Assembly: GCF_002251855.1 (NCBI RefSeq) | Contig: NZ_NOXW01000019.1 | Location: 310,001-374,000 of the forward strand | Origin: Rhodoferax sp. TH121 | GTDB lineage: Bacteria > Pseudomonadota > Gammaproteobacteria > Burkholderiales > Burkholderiaceae_C | Direction: 5' to 3' | DNA length: 64,000 bases | Shown here: piece after piece, positions 1 through 8,701 of the stretch | Layout of the letters: the number at the start of each line of letters is the position of its first letter | Position numbering within the stretch: the first letter of the stretch is position 1 | Position numbers and translations under genes: made by a program | Notes under the pieces: model-generated | Told to the model about the DNA's origin: nothing | Database searches by the model: none | Seen by the model: only the letters and a program-made list of their open reading frames with translations

Positions 1-6
1 CTGATG

Positions 7-22
7 TGTTAAATTGTCAACA
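7..22. promoter_or_regulatory. Candidate operator upstream of the GntR regulator
   Basis: An imperfect dyad (TGTT, eight bases, AACA) lies 30 bases before the start of the GntR/FadR-type gene. The spacing would suit autoregulation, but the inner bases are only partly symmetric and the window starts just upstream, so this is a weak call. Confidence 0.25.
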
Positions 23-51
23 CCTGTTCCAACCGAGTCAAGGGCTTTTCC

Positions 52-831
52 ATGGACCTAGTGCAAACCCCTAGAGCCTCTGTCGCACAACCGTTACCTG
101 TCGAAATCGGGGAGGCTGCGCGCCCGCGTCGCGCCCGCGGTCTGGTGCAAGAGGTGGTGGAAAGTCTGGCGGCCAGCATCCGCGAAGGGGCCATCCAGCC
201 CGGTTCCAAGCTGCCCACCGAATCCGAAATCATGGCCCGCTTTGAGGTGAGCCGCACCGTGGTGCGCGAAGCCATTTCGCGGCTGCAGGCCAACCGTCTG
301 GTGGAGACGCGGCATGGCGTAGGCACCTTTGCGCTGGCGCCGCAAAGCAGCGGCAACTTCCAGATTGCCGATGTGGACTTTGCCACCGTAGCCGACGTGA
401 TTGCCCTGCTGGAGCTGCGCATTTCGCTGGAGACCGAGGCCGCCGGCCTGGCCGCCCAGCGCCGTACCGAAGCCAATCTGCAAGCCATGCAAGCCATGCT
501 CGATGCCTTCCAAACGTCCATTCAGGAAGACTCCGACGCCGTGCCGTCCGACTTCAGCTTCCACATGGAAGTGGCCAAGGCCACGGGCAACCGCCACTTC
601 GCCGATCTGATGACCTACCTGGGCACCATGATCATTCCGCGCACCCGCATCAACACCGCCAGCAGCGCGCCAGAAGGGCGCTTGGCCTATTTGCGCCGGG
701 TGCACGGCGAGCACGAATACATCTTCAACGCTATCCGCAACCAGGATGCTGATGCCGCCCGCGCGGCCATGCGCACACACTTGGCCAATAGCAAAGACCG
801 GCTCAGAAAGTCCCAGCCTAACGCGGTTTAG
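52..831 (+). CDS. GntR-family (FadR subfamily) transcriptional regulator
   Basis: A 259-residue DNA-binding regulator. A GntR winged helix-turn-helix occupies about residues 30-95 (TESEIMARFEVSRTVVREAI), followed by an all-helical FCD ligand domain. Likely metal or ligand residues of the FCD fold are visible in DFSFHMEVAKATGN, in VHGEHEYIF and in the final RTHLANSKDR segment. FCD regulators usually sense small organic acids or sugar acids. Its position 73 bases upstream of glucarate dehydratase, on the same strand, suggests control of sugar-acid catabolism, probably as a repressor released by a pathway acid. The effector is inferred from context only. The ATG at 52 is the first plausible start. 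Confidence 0.9.
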   Translation: MDLVQTPRASVAQPLPVEIGEAARPRRARGLVQEVVESLAASIREGAIQPGSKLPTESEIMARFEVSRTVVREAISRLQANRLVETRHGVGTFALAPQSSGNFQIADVDFATVADVIALLELRISLETEAAGLAAQRRTEANLQAMQAMLDAFQTSIQEDSDAVPSDFSFHMEVAKATGNRHFADLMTYLGTMIIPRTRINTASSAPEGRLAYLRRVHGEHEYIFNAIRNQDADAARAAMRTHLANSKDRLRKSQPNAV

Positions 832-852
832 TTGTATGATGTCTGATATGTA

Positions 853-889
853 GGGGCGCCACCCATCCTTTTCTTCGTCTGAGCGCCCC
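853..889 (+). other. Inverted repeat in the leader of glucarate dehydratase
   Basis: GGGGCGC at 853-859 pairs with GCGCCCC at 883-889 across a 23-base loop, just before the GAGGAG ribosome-binding site (893-898). It could fold in the mRNA leader between the regulator and gudD. There is no T-tract, so a simple terminator is unlikely. Confidence 0.3.
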
Positions 890-904
890 ACAGAGGAGAC
901 TGAC

Positions 905-2257
905 ATGACCCCGTCTGAATCTGGCGCCGTGCGTGGCGCACCCACCGTCACCGCACTGCGTGTCATCCCCGTGGCGGGCCATGACGGCATGCTGATGAAC
1001 CTGAGCGGCGCGCATGCGCCGTTTTTCACGCGCAACATCGTCATCCTGACCGACAGCAGCGGCAATACCGGCGTGGGCGAAGTGCCCGGCGGCGAAAATA
1101 TCCGCCAGACGCTGGAGGACGCGGCCGCCTTGGTGGTGGGCCAATCCATCGGCAACTACAACGCGATCCTCAACCGCATGCGCGAAGCGTTTGCCGCGCG
1201 CGACAGCGGTGGCCGTGGCCTGCAAACCTTTGACCTGCGCATTGCCATCCACGCCGTCACCGCGGTGGAAAGCGCGCTGCTCGATTTGCTGGGCAAGTTT
1301 CTGGGCGTGCCGGTGGCGGCCCTCTTGGGCGATGGCCAGCAGCGCGACAGCGTGGCTGTGCTGGGCTACCTCTTCTATGTGGGCGACCGCAACAAGACCG
1401 ACTTGCCTTACATCAGCGAGCACGATGCCGAAGACGACTGGAAGCGCCTGCGCCACGAAAAAGCCATGGATGCCGACGGCGTGGTGCGCCTGGCCGAAGC
1501 GGCTTACGCGCGCTACGGATTTCAGGATTTCAAACTCAAGGGCGGCGTGCTGCGCGGTGAGGAAGAGGTCGAAGCCATCCGTGCGCTGCACGCACGCTTC
1601 CCCCAGGCCCGCATCACGCTGGACCCGAATGGCGGCTGGCTGCTCAAAGACGCCATTCGCCTGACCCGCGACCTGCATGGCGTGATGGCCTATGCCGAAG
1701 ACCCCTGCGGTGCCGAAGGCGTGTTCTCGGGCCGTGAGGTGGTGGCCGAATTCCGCCGCGCCACCGGCCTGCCCACGGCCACCAACATGATTGCGACCGA
1801 CTGGCGCGAGCTGGCACATTCGCTGGCCCTGCAGTCGGTGGACATTCCGCTGGCCGACCCGCATTTCTGGACCATGCAGGGGTCGGTGCGCGTGGCGCAG
1901 GTCTGCGAGACCTGGGGCCTGACCTGGGGCTCACATTCCAACAACCACTTCGATGTGTCGCTGGCCATGTTCACCCATGTGGCCGCCGCGGCGCCCGGCA
2001 AGGTGACCGCGATTGACACGCACTGGATCTGGCAAGACGGCCAGCGCCTGACCAAAGACCCGTTGCAGATCGCAGGCGGGCAGATTGCCGTGCCCACCAC
2101 GCCCGGTCTGGGCGTGGAGCTGGACATGGCAGAAGTGGAAAAGGCCCACCAGCTGTACCTGCAGCACGGCCTGGGCGCGCGCAACGACGCCATGGCCATG
2201 CAGTACCTGATTCCGGGCTGGACCTTCAACCCCAAGAGCCCCTGCCTGGTGCGCTGA
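905..2257 (+). CDS. gudD: Glucarate dehydratase (enolase superfamily)
   Basis: Dehydrates D-glucarate (and L-idarate) to 5-dehydro-4-deoxy-D-glucarate in the cytoplasm. The 450 residues match the family length. The enolase-superfamily active site is visible: the KLK pair at 210/212, metal ligands D240 (LDPNGGW), E265 (AEDPCG) and N294 (TATNM), and the base H344 in SHSNNHFD. The N-terminal capping domain carries [22 protein letters not shown] precedes the start by about seven bases. It lies directly downstream of an FCD-type GntR gene. The downstream pathway yields tartronate semialdehyde and then glycerate, which fits the glycerate 2-kinase at 3991. No 5-keto-4-deoxyglucarate aldolase is seen in the window. 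Confidence 0.95.
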   Translation: MTPSESGAVRGAPTVTALRVIPVAGHDGMLMNLSGAHAPFFTRNIVILTDSSGNTGVGEVPGGENIRQTLEDAAALVVGQSIGNYNAILNRMREAFAARDSGGRGLQTFDLRIAIHAVTAVESALLDLLGKFLGVPVAALLGDGQQRDSVAVLGYLFYVGDRNKTDLPYISEHDAEDDWKRLRHEKAMDADGVVRLAEAAYARYGFQDFKLKGGVLRGEEEVEAIRALHARFPQARITLDPNGGWLLKDAIRLTRDLHGVMAYAEDPCGAEGVFSGREVVAEFRRATGLPTATNMIATDWRELAHSLALQSVDIPLADPHFWTMQGSVRVAQVCETWGLTWGSHSNNHFDVSLAMFTHVAAAAPGKVTAIDTHWIWQDGQRLTKDPLQIAGGQIAVPTTPGLGVELDMAEVEKAHQLYLQHGLGARNDAMAMQYLIPGWTFNPKSPCLVR

Positions 2258-2290
2258 AGGCGAGCCGGTCTCGGCCCTGACATTCAAGCC

Positions 2291-2360
2291 AAATTGGCAA
2301 AACCCCAAGTCCAGGCCTCTAGCCCCCGGGAATACTGCGCGAGCAGCTCCTGTTTTAGGA
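2291..2360 (-). repeat. Dispersed Comamonadaceae-type repeat, intergenic copy
   Basis: Copy of the ~55 bp repeat in reverse orientation, between gudD and the convergent deaminase gene. Recognisable blocks are AAATTGGC at 2291, AGGCCTCTAGCCC at 2313 and TGCGCGAGCAGCTCC at about 2336. It is longer than other copies because extra bases separate the AAATTGG and CCTCTAG blocks. It ends just before the stop codon of the deaminase gene. Confidence 0.75.
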
Positions 2361-2365
2361 GCGAT

Positions 2366-3802
2366 TTAGTGCGCCGCCTCCGCCAGTCCGATGGCGAGGC
2401 GGTTGTGCCGCTCCATCAGCGGGCCCAGGTCCACGGTCTCCAGATGCCCTTCGCGCACCACCACCTTGCCGTTGACCAATGTGTAGTCCGCTTGCGGGCT
2501 GGCGCACAGCAGCAGGCTGCCCACCGGGTCGTGCACCGCGCCGCCAGCAAAGCCCAGTGTGTCCAGGTCCCACAGCACCAGGTCTGCACACATGCCCACG
2601 GCGAGGTGACCCACATCGCTGCGACCCAGCACCTGCGCGCCGCCGCGGGTGGCCACACTGAGGGCATCGCGCACCGTCATCTCGGCCGGGCCCAGGTCGC
2701 AGCCAAAGAAGGTTCTGCCGTCGCGCACTTCGGGCGGCTGCATGGCGCGGCCCACGCGCGCCAGCAGCATCGCCTGCCGCGCCTCGTTGAGCATGTGTGC
2801 GGCGTCGTTGCTGGCACTGCCATCCACGCCCAGGCCCACGGGCACACCGGCGTTCAGCATCTTGCGCACCGGCGCAATGCCACTAGACAGGCGCATATTG
2901 CTGCAGGGGCAGTGCGCCACGCCGGTGCGGCTGGCGGCAAACAGGCTGATGCCCTCGTCGTCCAGCTTCACGCAGTGCGCGTGCCATACGTCGTCGCCCA
3001 GCCAGCCCAGGTCTTGCGCGTACTGCGTGGGCGTGCAGCCAAATTTCTCGCGGCTGTAGGCCAGGTCGTGGTCGTTCTCGGCAAGGTGGGTGTGCAGGCG
3101 CGCACCGTACTGGCGGGCCAGCAGCGCGGACTCGCGCATCAGCTCGCGGCTCACGCTGAAGGGCGAGCAGGGCGCCACCGCCACGGTGACCATGCTGCCG
3201 TGCGACATGTCGTGGTACTGCTCAATCAGGCGCTGTGTGTCCTTCAATATCGCGTCTTCTTTTTCCACCACCCGGTCCGGCGGCAGCCCGCCCTGGCTGT
3301 GACCCACGCTCATGCTGCCGCGCGTGGCCACAAAGCGCATGCCGATCTCAGCCGCCGCCTCGATGCTGTCATCCAGCCGCACGCCATTGGGGTAGATATA
3401 GAGGTGGTCGCTGCTGGTGGTGCAGCCACTCAGCAGCAGCTCGGCCATAGCGACTTGCGTGCTCACCTGCACCATCTCGGGCGTCAGCCCGGCCCAGATC
3501 GGGTACAGCCCGCGCAGCCAGCCAAACAGCTCAGCGTTCTGCACCGCGGGTATCGCCCGCGTGAGCGACTGGTACATATGGTGGTGCGTGTTCACCAGGC
3601 CCGGCGTCACCAAGTGGTGGCAGGCGTCGATCACCTCGTCCGCCTGCAGCGCCTGCGGTGGCAGGTCGGCCGTGGCGCCGATGAAGGCAATGCGGTGGCC
3701 TTTGATGTAAATGGATGCGTTGCGCAGCTCGGTGGCTTGCGCAGGGTCGGCGTTATCGAACGTCGCAACCGTGCGCGCGTTGTGGATCAGCAAAGTGCCC
3801 AT
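2366..3802 (-). CDS. 8-oxoguanine deaminase (amidohydrolase superfamily)
   Basis: A 478-residue zinc amidohydrolase of the cytosine deaminase/AtzB/TrzN group. Metal ligands are visible: the HxH pair in LVNTHHHMYQ (H73/H75), HTHLAEN, HAHCVKLD and the aspartate in GVDGSASND. It resembles the Pseudomonas PA0142-type enzymes that convert 8-oxoguanine to urate. Many databases label this subgroup hydroxydechloroatrazine ethylaminohydrolase, which is probably a carried-over name. The nearby xanthine dehydrogenase, adenine deaminase and guanine deaminase support a purine role. It is transcribed away from the glycerate kinase gene, leaving a 188-base divergent promoter region (3803-3990) in which I see no clear operator. 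Confidence 0.85.
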   Translation of the reverse strand: MGTLLIHNARTVATFDNADPAQATELRNASIYIKGHRIAFIGATADLPPQALQADEVIDACHHLVTPGLVNTHHHMYQSLTRAIPAVQNAELFGWLRGLYPIWAGLTPEMVQVSTQVAMAELLLSGCTTSSDHLYIYPNGVRLDDSIEAAAEIGMRFVATRGSMSVGHSQGGLPPDRVVEKEDAILKDTQRLIEQYHDMSHGSMVTVAVAPCSPFSVSRELMRESALLARQYGARLHTHLAENDHDLAYSREKFGCTPTQYAQDLGWLGDDVWHAHCVKLDDEGISLFAASRTGVAHCPCSNMRLSSGIAPVRKMLNAGVPVGLGVDGSASNDAAHMLNEARQAMLLARVGRAMQPPEVRDGRTFFGCDLGPAEMTVRDALSVATRGGAQVLGRSDVGHLAVGMCADLVLWDLDTLGFAGGAVHDPVGSLLLCASPQADYTLVNGKVVVREGHLETVDLGPLMERHNRLAIGLAEAAH

Positions 3803-3990
3803 GTGAAAGTTTCTCCGTCAAACAAGTGTTCCACCTGCAAAGGTGGGTCCTGCCGAGGCCGAATCCCGCTGGCGGGCCAGACCGGCCACCAGAGGCGAGC
3901 ACCACGTTGCCGAGCATCCCGGGCTGTGCTGTTGCGCTGTGCGCTCGCGAATTTTGCCCCAAGTCCTCTCCAGTACCATGGAATAAAGCG

Positions 3991-5367
3991 ATGACCATGC
4001 CAAGCCAAACCCCTTCTCCCCACTTCTCCGAACTCGCCCCGCGCGACGTGCTGGCTCATCTCTACTGGGCTGCTGTGCGCCAGGCGCTGCCAGCGCACAC
4101 GCTGGCCGGCTTTCTGCCGCCTGTGCCCAAGGGCCGCACGCTGGTGCTGGGCGCCGGCAAGGCCGGTGGCGCCATGGCCCACGCACTGGACGCACTGTGG
4201 CCGCAAGACGCGCCTATCAGTGGCCTGGTAGTCACCCGCTATGACCACACGCCGCCGCGCCCGCTAGATGCCGCGCCCCAGCGCATCGAGGTGGTGGAAG
4301 CCGCCCACCCGGTGCCCGACGCCGCCGGCCTGGCCGCGGCCCAGCGCATCCTCGCACTGACCGAGGGGCTGACGGAGGACGACCTGGTGATCTGCCTGAT
4401 CTCGGGTGGCGGCTCCTCGCTGCTGACCCTGCCCGCGCAGTGGGAGGGCGGTGGCCTCAGCCTGGAGCACAAGCAGCGCATCAACAAGCTGCTGCTGGAG
4501 AGCGGCGCCAACATCCAGGAAATGAACTGCGTGCGCAAGCACCTCTCCGCCATCAAGGGCGGGCGCCTGGCAGCGGCCTGTTATCCGGCCCAGGTGGTCA
4601 CGCTGCTCATCAGCGATGTGCCGGGCGACGACCCCAGCGTCATCGCCAGCGGCCCCACCGTGCCCGACCCCACCACCTGCGCCGATGCGCTATCGATATT
4701 GAAGCGGCTCGCGCAGCATTCATCAGGGCTGGAGCTCGATTTCATTACAAAAATGCTCGAGAGCGGCGCGCTGGAAACCCCCAAGCCCGGCGACCCGGTG
4801 TTTGCCCGCAACACGGTGCACCTGATCGCCACGCCCCAGCAGTCGCTGGAGGCGGCGGCCGATGCCGCCCGCGCCCTGGGCCTGAATGCTTACATCCTCA
4901 GCGACGAGCTGGAAGGCGAATCGCGCGAGGTGGGCAAGGTGCACGCAGCGCTGGCGCGCACCGCCGCCCACCGGCCCGCGTCCCCACAGCAGCCGTTTGC
5001 CAAACCTTGTGTGATCTTGAGTGGCGGCGAAACCACCGTCACCATTCGCCCCCGCCGCGAGGGCGCTGCCAAAGGCCGGGGCGGCCGCGCGGGGGAGTTC
5101 TGCATGGGCTTGGCCCAGGCGCTGCAAGGGCAGCCGGGCGTCTGGGCGCTGGCGGCGGACACCGATGGTATTGACGGGGTGGAAGACAACGCCGGTGCCC
5201 TGGTGGCGCCCGACACGCTAGCCCGTGCCGCTGCCGCCGGGGTGTCGCTGTCCGACTGCCTGGACCGCAACGACGCGGTGGGCTTTTTTGACCCTCTGGG
5301 CGACCTGTTCACCACCGGCCCCACCCACACCAACGTCAACGACTTTCGGGCCTTGCTGGTGCTGTAG
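3991..5367 (+). CDS. Glycerate 2-kinase (MOFRL family)
   Basis: Phosphorylates D-glycerate to 2-phosphoglycerate, the last step of glucarate and glyoxylate/tartronate semialdehyde catabolism. About 458 residues. The GckA/TtuD fold is recognised by LVLGAGKAGGAMA near the N-terminus, LISGGGSSLL in the middle, and the MOFRL domain with LSGGETTVTI, GRGGRAGEF and ADTDGIDG. The open frame extends upstream, but the family begins at MTMPSQ or MPSQ (ATG at 3991 or 3997). A copy of the dispersed repeat at 4689-4743 is translated in frame, giving the stretch LSILKRLAQHSSGLELDF where the family normally has a shorter variable loop. Confidence 0.93.
   Translation: MTMPSQTPSPHFSELAPRDVLAHLYWAAVRQALPAHTLAGFLPPVPKGRTLVLGAGKAGGAMAHALDALWPQDAPISGLVVTRYDHTPPRPLDAAPQRIEVVEAAHPVPDAAGLAAAQRILALTEGLTEDDLVICLISGGGSSLLTLPAQWEGGGLSLEHKQRINKLLLESGANIQEMNCVRKHLSAIKGGRLAAACYPAQVVTLLISDVPGDDPSVIASGPTVPDPTTCADALSILKRLAQHSSGLELDFITKMLESGALETPKPGDPVFARNTVHLIATPQQSLEAAADAARALGLNAYILSDELEGESREVGKVHAALARTAAHRPASPQQPFAKPCVILSGGETTVTIRPRREGAAKGRGGRAGEFCMGLAQALQGQPGVWALAADTDGIDGVEDNAGALVAPDTLARAAAAGVSLSDCLDRNDAVGFFDPLGDLFTTGPTHTNVNDFRALLVL
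4689..4743 (+). repeat. Dispersed repeat translated inside glycerate kinase
   Basis: Forward copy: GCTATCGATATTGAAGC, GGCTCGCGCAG, then AGGGCTGGAGCTCGATTTC. It reads in frame as LSILKRLAQHSSGLELDF, the same reading frame and peptide pattern (LSxLxxLAQ...GLE) as the copy in xdhA. Confidence 0.7.
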
Positions 5368-5390
5368 CGGGTGCCGGGCCTGCGCAAAGG

Positions 5391-5404
5391 TTGATTTGCC
5401 TCAA
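5391..5404. promoter_or_regulatory. FNR/DNR-type box upstream of the Crp/Fnr regulator
   Basis: TTGATTTGCCTCAA matches the TTGAT-N4-ATCAA consensus except for one base in the right half-site. It is centred about 42 bases before the ATG of a Crp/Fnr gene whose recognition helix keeps the E--SR contact residues expected for TTGAT. This suggests autoregulation, possibly as repression because the box lies so close to the start codon. Confidence 0.55.
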
Positions 5405-5439
5405 GGTCTGGCGGGCGCTGGCGCGGCACAGTGGCAGCC

Positions 5440-6093
5440 ATGTTGGCCCCCTTACCACCCACCCTTGCCGCCCTGCTGGCAACCCACCCCCTGGAGACGC
5501 GCCCGGAAGGCAGCCGCCTGCTGAGCCGCGGCCAGCCCTCGGCCCAGGTCTTGTACCTGGAGAGCGGGCGCGTGGTGCTGGGCATCGCGGGCAACGCAAG
5601 CAGCCATGGCGAGCTGCTGGAGCACCAGCTGGGCGCCCAGCTGGAGCCCGGCTGGCTGGACGCCACCGCCGCGGTGCTGGACCTGCCCGCCGCCATGGAT
5701 GCCGTGGCAGAAACCGTCGTGCAGCTGCGCGCTGTGCCGCTGCCCGCATTTCGGGCTGCGCTGGCCGATGCCCGCGCCCCCGCGGGCAGTGTGCTGCTCG
5801 ATGTGGCCTACGCCCACCGCCAGCAAACCGAGCTGGCCGTCAGCCGCCTGGCCAAAGACGCCGAGGCCCGCTGTGCCGAATGGCTGCTGCGCCACGCCCA
5901 AAACAGCGAGCAGGGCGTCTGCTCCGTGCAACTGCAGCAGCGCAAGCGCCTGATTGCCGCCCAGCTCGGCATTGCGCCCGAAACCCTGTCGCGTGTGCTG
6001 CGCAACCTGCGCGAGCGCAGCCTCATCAGCGGCTCGGGCCGCACCGTGAATCTGGTCGACCCGCTGGGCCTGCGGTCTCTGGCCGGCGGCTAA
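5440..6093 (+). CDS. Crp/Fnr-family transcriptional regulator
   Basis: About 217 residues: a short cyclic-nucleotide-like beta-roll (about residues 20-90), a long dimer helix, and a C-terminal Crp-type winged helix. The recognition helix AAQLGIAPETLSRVLRNL contains the E--SR pattern of FNR/DNR proteins. No N-terminal cysteine cluster is present, so an FNR-type iron-sulfur centre is unlikely. A DNR-like sensor (NO or haem) or another signal is possible. ATG 5440 is preferred, with GTG at 5431 in frame as an alternative. An FNR-like box lies immediately upstream. It precedes a small protein gene and a two-component pair. Confidence 0.85.
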   Translation: MLAPLPPTLAALLATHPLETRPEGSRLLSRGQPSAQVLYLESGRVVLGIAGNASSHGELLEHQLGAQLEPGWLDATAAVLDLPAAMDAVAETVVQLRAVPLPAFRAALADARAPAGSVLLDVAYAHRQQTELAVSRLAKDAEARCAEWLLRHAQNSEQGVCSVQLQQRKRLIAAQLGIAPETLSRVLRNLRERSLISGSGRTVNLVDPLGLRSLAGG

Positions 6094-6176
6094 GCTCCGC
6101 GCTTGCGGATAGGATGGATGCATGGGCCGCCTGCTGTGGTGGCCCGGCAGATTGACCCACCCTATGCAAGCGCACC

Positions 6177-6452
6177 ATGTTCAAAATTTACTGGACCGAT
6201 GAAACCGGCCAAGCCCACGGCCAAGAAGCCGCCGCCATCGTGGAAGCGCTGCAGATCACCAAAGAAAAACGCGACGCCGGCCACACCTTTGTGACCATGG
6301 CCAGCGAGAACCCGCAGAACACCGGCAAGCCCGGTGTGGACACGGTGGCCGACGGCAAAACGCCTGATGGCGAGGACTACGACTGGTCCAAAGCCGGCCG
6401 CGCCGGGCGCCCCCGCAAGACCGACCGCATCATCACCAACAAGGACCGCTGA
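6177..6452 (+). CDS. Conserved hypothetical small protein
   Basis: A 91-residue hydrophilic protein with no signal peptide or membrane segment; the C-terminus is basic (GRAGRPRKTDRIITNKDR). I do not recognise a characterised domain. Its TGA stop overlaps the ATG of the histidine kinase (TGATG), so the two are probably translationally coupled. The coupling, the coding-like composition and the absence of a competing frame support it as a real gene. Function unknown. Confidence 0.7.
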   Translation: MFKIYWTDETGQAHGQEAAAIVEALQITKEKRDAGHTFVTMASENPQNTGKPGVDTVADGKTPDGEDYDWSKAGRAGRPRKTDRIITNKDR

Positions 6453-7918
6453 TGCACCGCCGTGCCCTGTGGCTGGCTGCTTGGGCGCTGGGCTGTGTGC
6501 TGGGCAGCGCCTGGTGGGTGACCCAGTCGATGGCGGATAGCCGCAACGCGTTTGAGACCGACGCGCGCATCGCGCACCGCCTGCTGTCGCAGCGGGCCGT
6601 GCAGCACGAAGCCGTGTTGTCTACGCTGAGCCTCATGCAGCCCGCAGTGGACGCGCGCCTACCCGCCATCTACCCCCAGTTTTTGCACATGTGGCGCCGC
6701 ACGGCGTCGCAGCCCTGGCCGGCAGACGCTGCGCTGGCCCAAGCATTAACCGCCGCCGAGCGCCGCCCCGGCCAGCCCGAGCTGGTGCGTGCCGACCTTG
6801 CGCAAGGCCGATTCTGGATTGCCATGGCGCCCCCACCGGGCAGCCTGCCAGAGGCCGCCAGTTATGCGCTGGAGGTGTCTTTGCCGCTCATGGTGCCTTG
6901 GGCCGACTGGCCTTTTGGCGACAGCCCCACTGCAGACGCTGCCCGCACCACCAGAGCCTGGCTCGCGCATGGCGGTGCGCGCTGGGCCATGCACGGCAGC
7001 CCGGCCGGTTTTGAGCTGGGCCGCTTCACGTTTAGCAAACATTTGGCTGCGGCCAGCCAGCCCTTCGACATGGTGGCCGAACGCAGCTACGGCCTGGCCG
7101 ACGTGCCCTGGGTCACAGTGGGCGTGTGGCTGCTGGCCTGGACGCTGGCGCTGCTGGCCCTGGCCAGCGCCCTGCAGCAGCGCCGCGCGCGCCAGCGTGC
7201 CGAAGACCTGCTGCGCCTGGGCCAGGTGTCGCGCCTGAATGCGCTGGGCGAGCTGGCCGCCGGCCTGGCCCATGAGCTGAACCAACCACTCACCGCCGTG
7301 CTGGCCAGCACCCAAGCCACGGTGCGCCTGCTGGCCGACGACCCGCCTGATGTGGCCCAGGCCCAGGCCGCCATGGACAAGACCGTGGTTCAGGCCCGGC
7401 GCGCGGCCGAGGTGGTGGCCCGCCTGCGCCGCGCCATCGAGCGGCCCAACACCGGCACCACCACACCGGTGGATGTGGCCCAGGCTGCGCGCGAAGTGCT
7501 GCAACTGCTGGAGCCCGAATGCCGCAAACGCGCGGTGGCCGTGCAACTGCAAGGCCCCGCATCGTTGCTGGCGCTGGGCGACCCGGTGGCGTTGGAGCAA
7601 ATCTTGCACAACCTGGTGAACAACGCGCTGAGCGCGCTTGAGCAGGTGCAGGGCAGGGCGCGTGTGCTCACACTCACGGTGGAGGCCGTGGCACGCACCT
7701 CCGTGCGCCTGAGCGTGCAAGACAACGGCCCCGGCGTGCCTGCCGCGTTGGCCGATCGATTGTTTGAGCCCTTTGTGAGCGGACGCCCCGGTGGCCTGGG
7801 GCTGGGCCTGAGCCTGTGCGAAACCCTGGCCGCCGAGATGGGCGGCCACATCCGCCACAAACCCGCGCAACCGGGTGCCGTGTTTGTGTTGGAACTACCC
7901 GCAGGAGACCACGCATGA
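6452..7918 (+). CDS. Membrane sensor histidine kinase
   Basis: A 488-residue two-component sensor. A membrane segment at about 5-25, a periplasmic sensing region of about 190 residues with no recognised fold, and a second membrane segment at about 219-241 lead into the kinase. The phospho-acceptor is H274 in GLAHELNQPLTAVLA. ATP-binding boxes are N (NLVNNALSAL), G1 (DNGPGVP), F (LFEPF) and G2 (GGLGLGLSL). The HELNQP form is typical of kinases paired with FixJ/NarL-type regulators. It overlaps the upstream small gene by one base and the downstream response regulator by four (ATGA). The stimulus is unknown; adjacency to an FNR-type regulator hints at redox or gas sensing, which is inference. 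Confidence 0.93.
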   Translation: MHRRALWLAAWALGCVLGSAWWVTQSMADSRNAFETDARIAHRLLSQRAVQHEAVLSTLSLMQPAVDARLPAIYPQFLHMWRRTASQPWPADAALAQALTAAERRPGQPELVRADLAQGRFWIAMAPPPGSLPEAASYALEVSLPLMVPWADWPFGDSPTADAARTTRAWLAHGGARWAMHGSPAGFELGRFTFSKHLAAASQPFDMVAERSYGLADVPWVTVGVWLLAWTLALLALASALQQRRARQRAEDLLRLGQVSRLNALGELAAGLAHELNQPLTAVLASTQATVRLLADDPPDVAQAQAAMDKTVVQARRAAEVVARLRRAIERPNTGTTTPVDVAQAAREVLQLLEPECRKRAVAVQLQGPASLLALGDPVALEQILHNLVNNALSALEQVQGRARVLTLTVEAVARTSVRLSVQDNGPGVPAALADRLFEPFVSGRPGGLGLGLSLCETLAAEMGGHIRHKPAQPGAVFVLELPAGDHA

Positions 7919-8547
7919 GCGCCGCCGAATCTCTGTCCCCGTTGATCCACCTCGTGGACGACGACGAGGCCGTGCGCGACGCGCTGGCACTGCTCATCAG
8001 CACCGTGGGCCTGCGCGTGCAGCCCTGGGCCGACCCCGAACGTTTTCTGGCCGAGTTCGACCGCCACAGTTTGGGCGCCGTGGTGCTGGACATGCGCATG
8101 CCCGGCATCTCGGGCCTGGCGGTGCTGGAGCAGCTGCAGGCCGCAGGCGTGGACCACCCCGTGGTCATGCTCACCGGCCACGGCACGGTAGACCTGTGCC
8201 GGCGCGCCTTCAAGGCCGGCGCGGCCGAGTTTCTGGAAAAGCCGGTGAACGACGAACTGCTGCTGGACACGCTGCAACAAGCCGTGCGCCGCCACGTCAA
8301 ATCCCGCCAACGCCACGCCGCCGACCAGGCCGCACGCCAGCGTTATGCGGGCCTGACCGAACGCGAACGCGAGGTGCTGGGGCTGATCATCGAAGGCCTC
8401 ACCAACAAGGAAATCGGCCGCGCCATGGCCGTGTCACCGCGCACGGTGGAGACACACCGCGCCAACCTGTTTGAGAAACTGGAAGCGCCCTCGCTAGCGC
8501 ATCTGATTCGGCACTATGCGGCGTTGGTGGAAGAGGGGGATGGGTGA
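7915..8547 (+). CDS. NarL/FixJ-type response regulator
   Basis: A 210-residue regulator starting at the ATGA overlap with the kinase. The receiver domain shows acidic residues DDDE, the phospho-acceptor in VVLDMRMPG, the switch threonine in MLTGHG and the lysine in EKPV. The C-terminal LuxR helix-turn-helix has LTEREREVL, NKEIGRAMAVSPRTVETH and RANLFEKL. It presumably binds a short dyad as a phosphorylated dimer. The two stacked dyads at 9839-9874 are one possible target but this is untested. Confidence 0.93.
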   Translation: MSAAESLSPLIHLVDDDEAVRDALALLISTVGLRVQPWADPERFLAEFDRHSLGAVVLDMRMPGISGLAVLEQLQAAGVDHPVVMLTGHGTVDLCRRAFKAGAAEFLEKPVNDELLLDTLQQAVRRHVKSRQRHAADQAARQRYAGLTEREREVLGLIIEGLTNKEIGRAMAVSPRTVETHRANLFEKLEAPSLAHLIRHYAALVEEGDG

Positions 8548-8701
8548 GGCGGCGGCACCGGGTGTATATCCGTGCAACTCGTCGCTTTGGGCCATAAGAA
8601 GTCAGTCGCGACCGACCGCTCTGGGACGCTCAACAGCTCAATGACTGGGCCATTGAGGTGTGTAATCCTCAGCAGATTTCTCGTTGAAAAGGTCACGAAC
8701 A

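Noticed and set aside
2294-3994. Long plus-strand open frame opposite the 8-oxoguanine deaminase gene
   Set aside because: It is the high-GC mirror of a well-supported amidohydrolase gene; its product is rich in His, Ala and Arg with no domain.
8683-8689. GTTGAAA as the left boundary of a second integron cassette around 8702-8977
   Set aside because: Only six of seven bases complement GTTCAAC at 9007, and no attC-like palindrome is convincing on its left, so I did not call a separate site.
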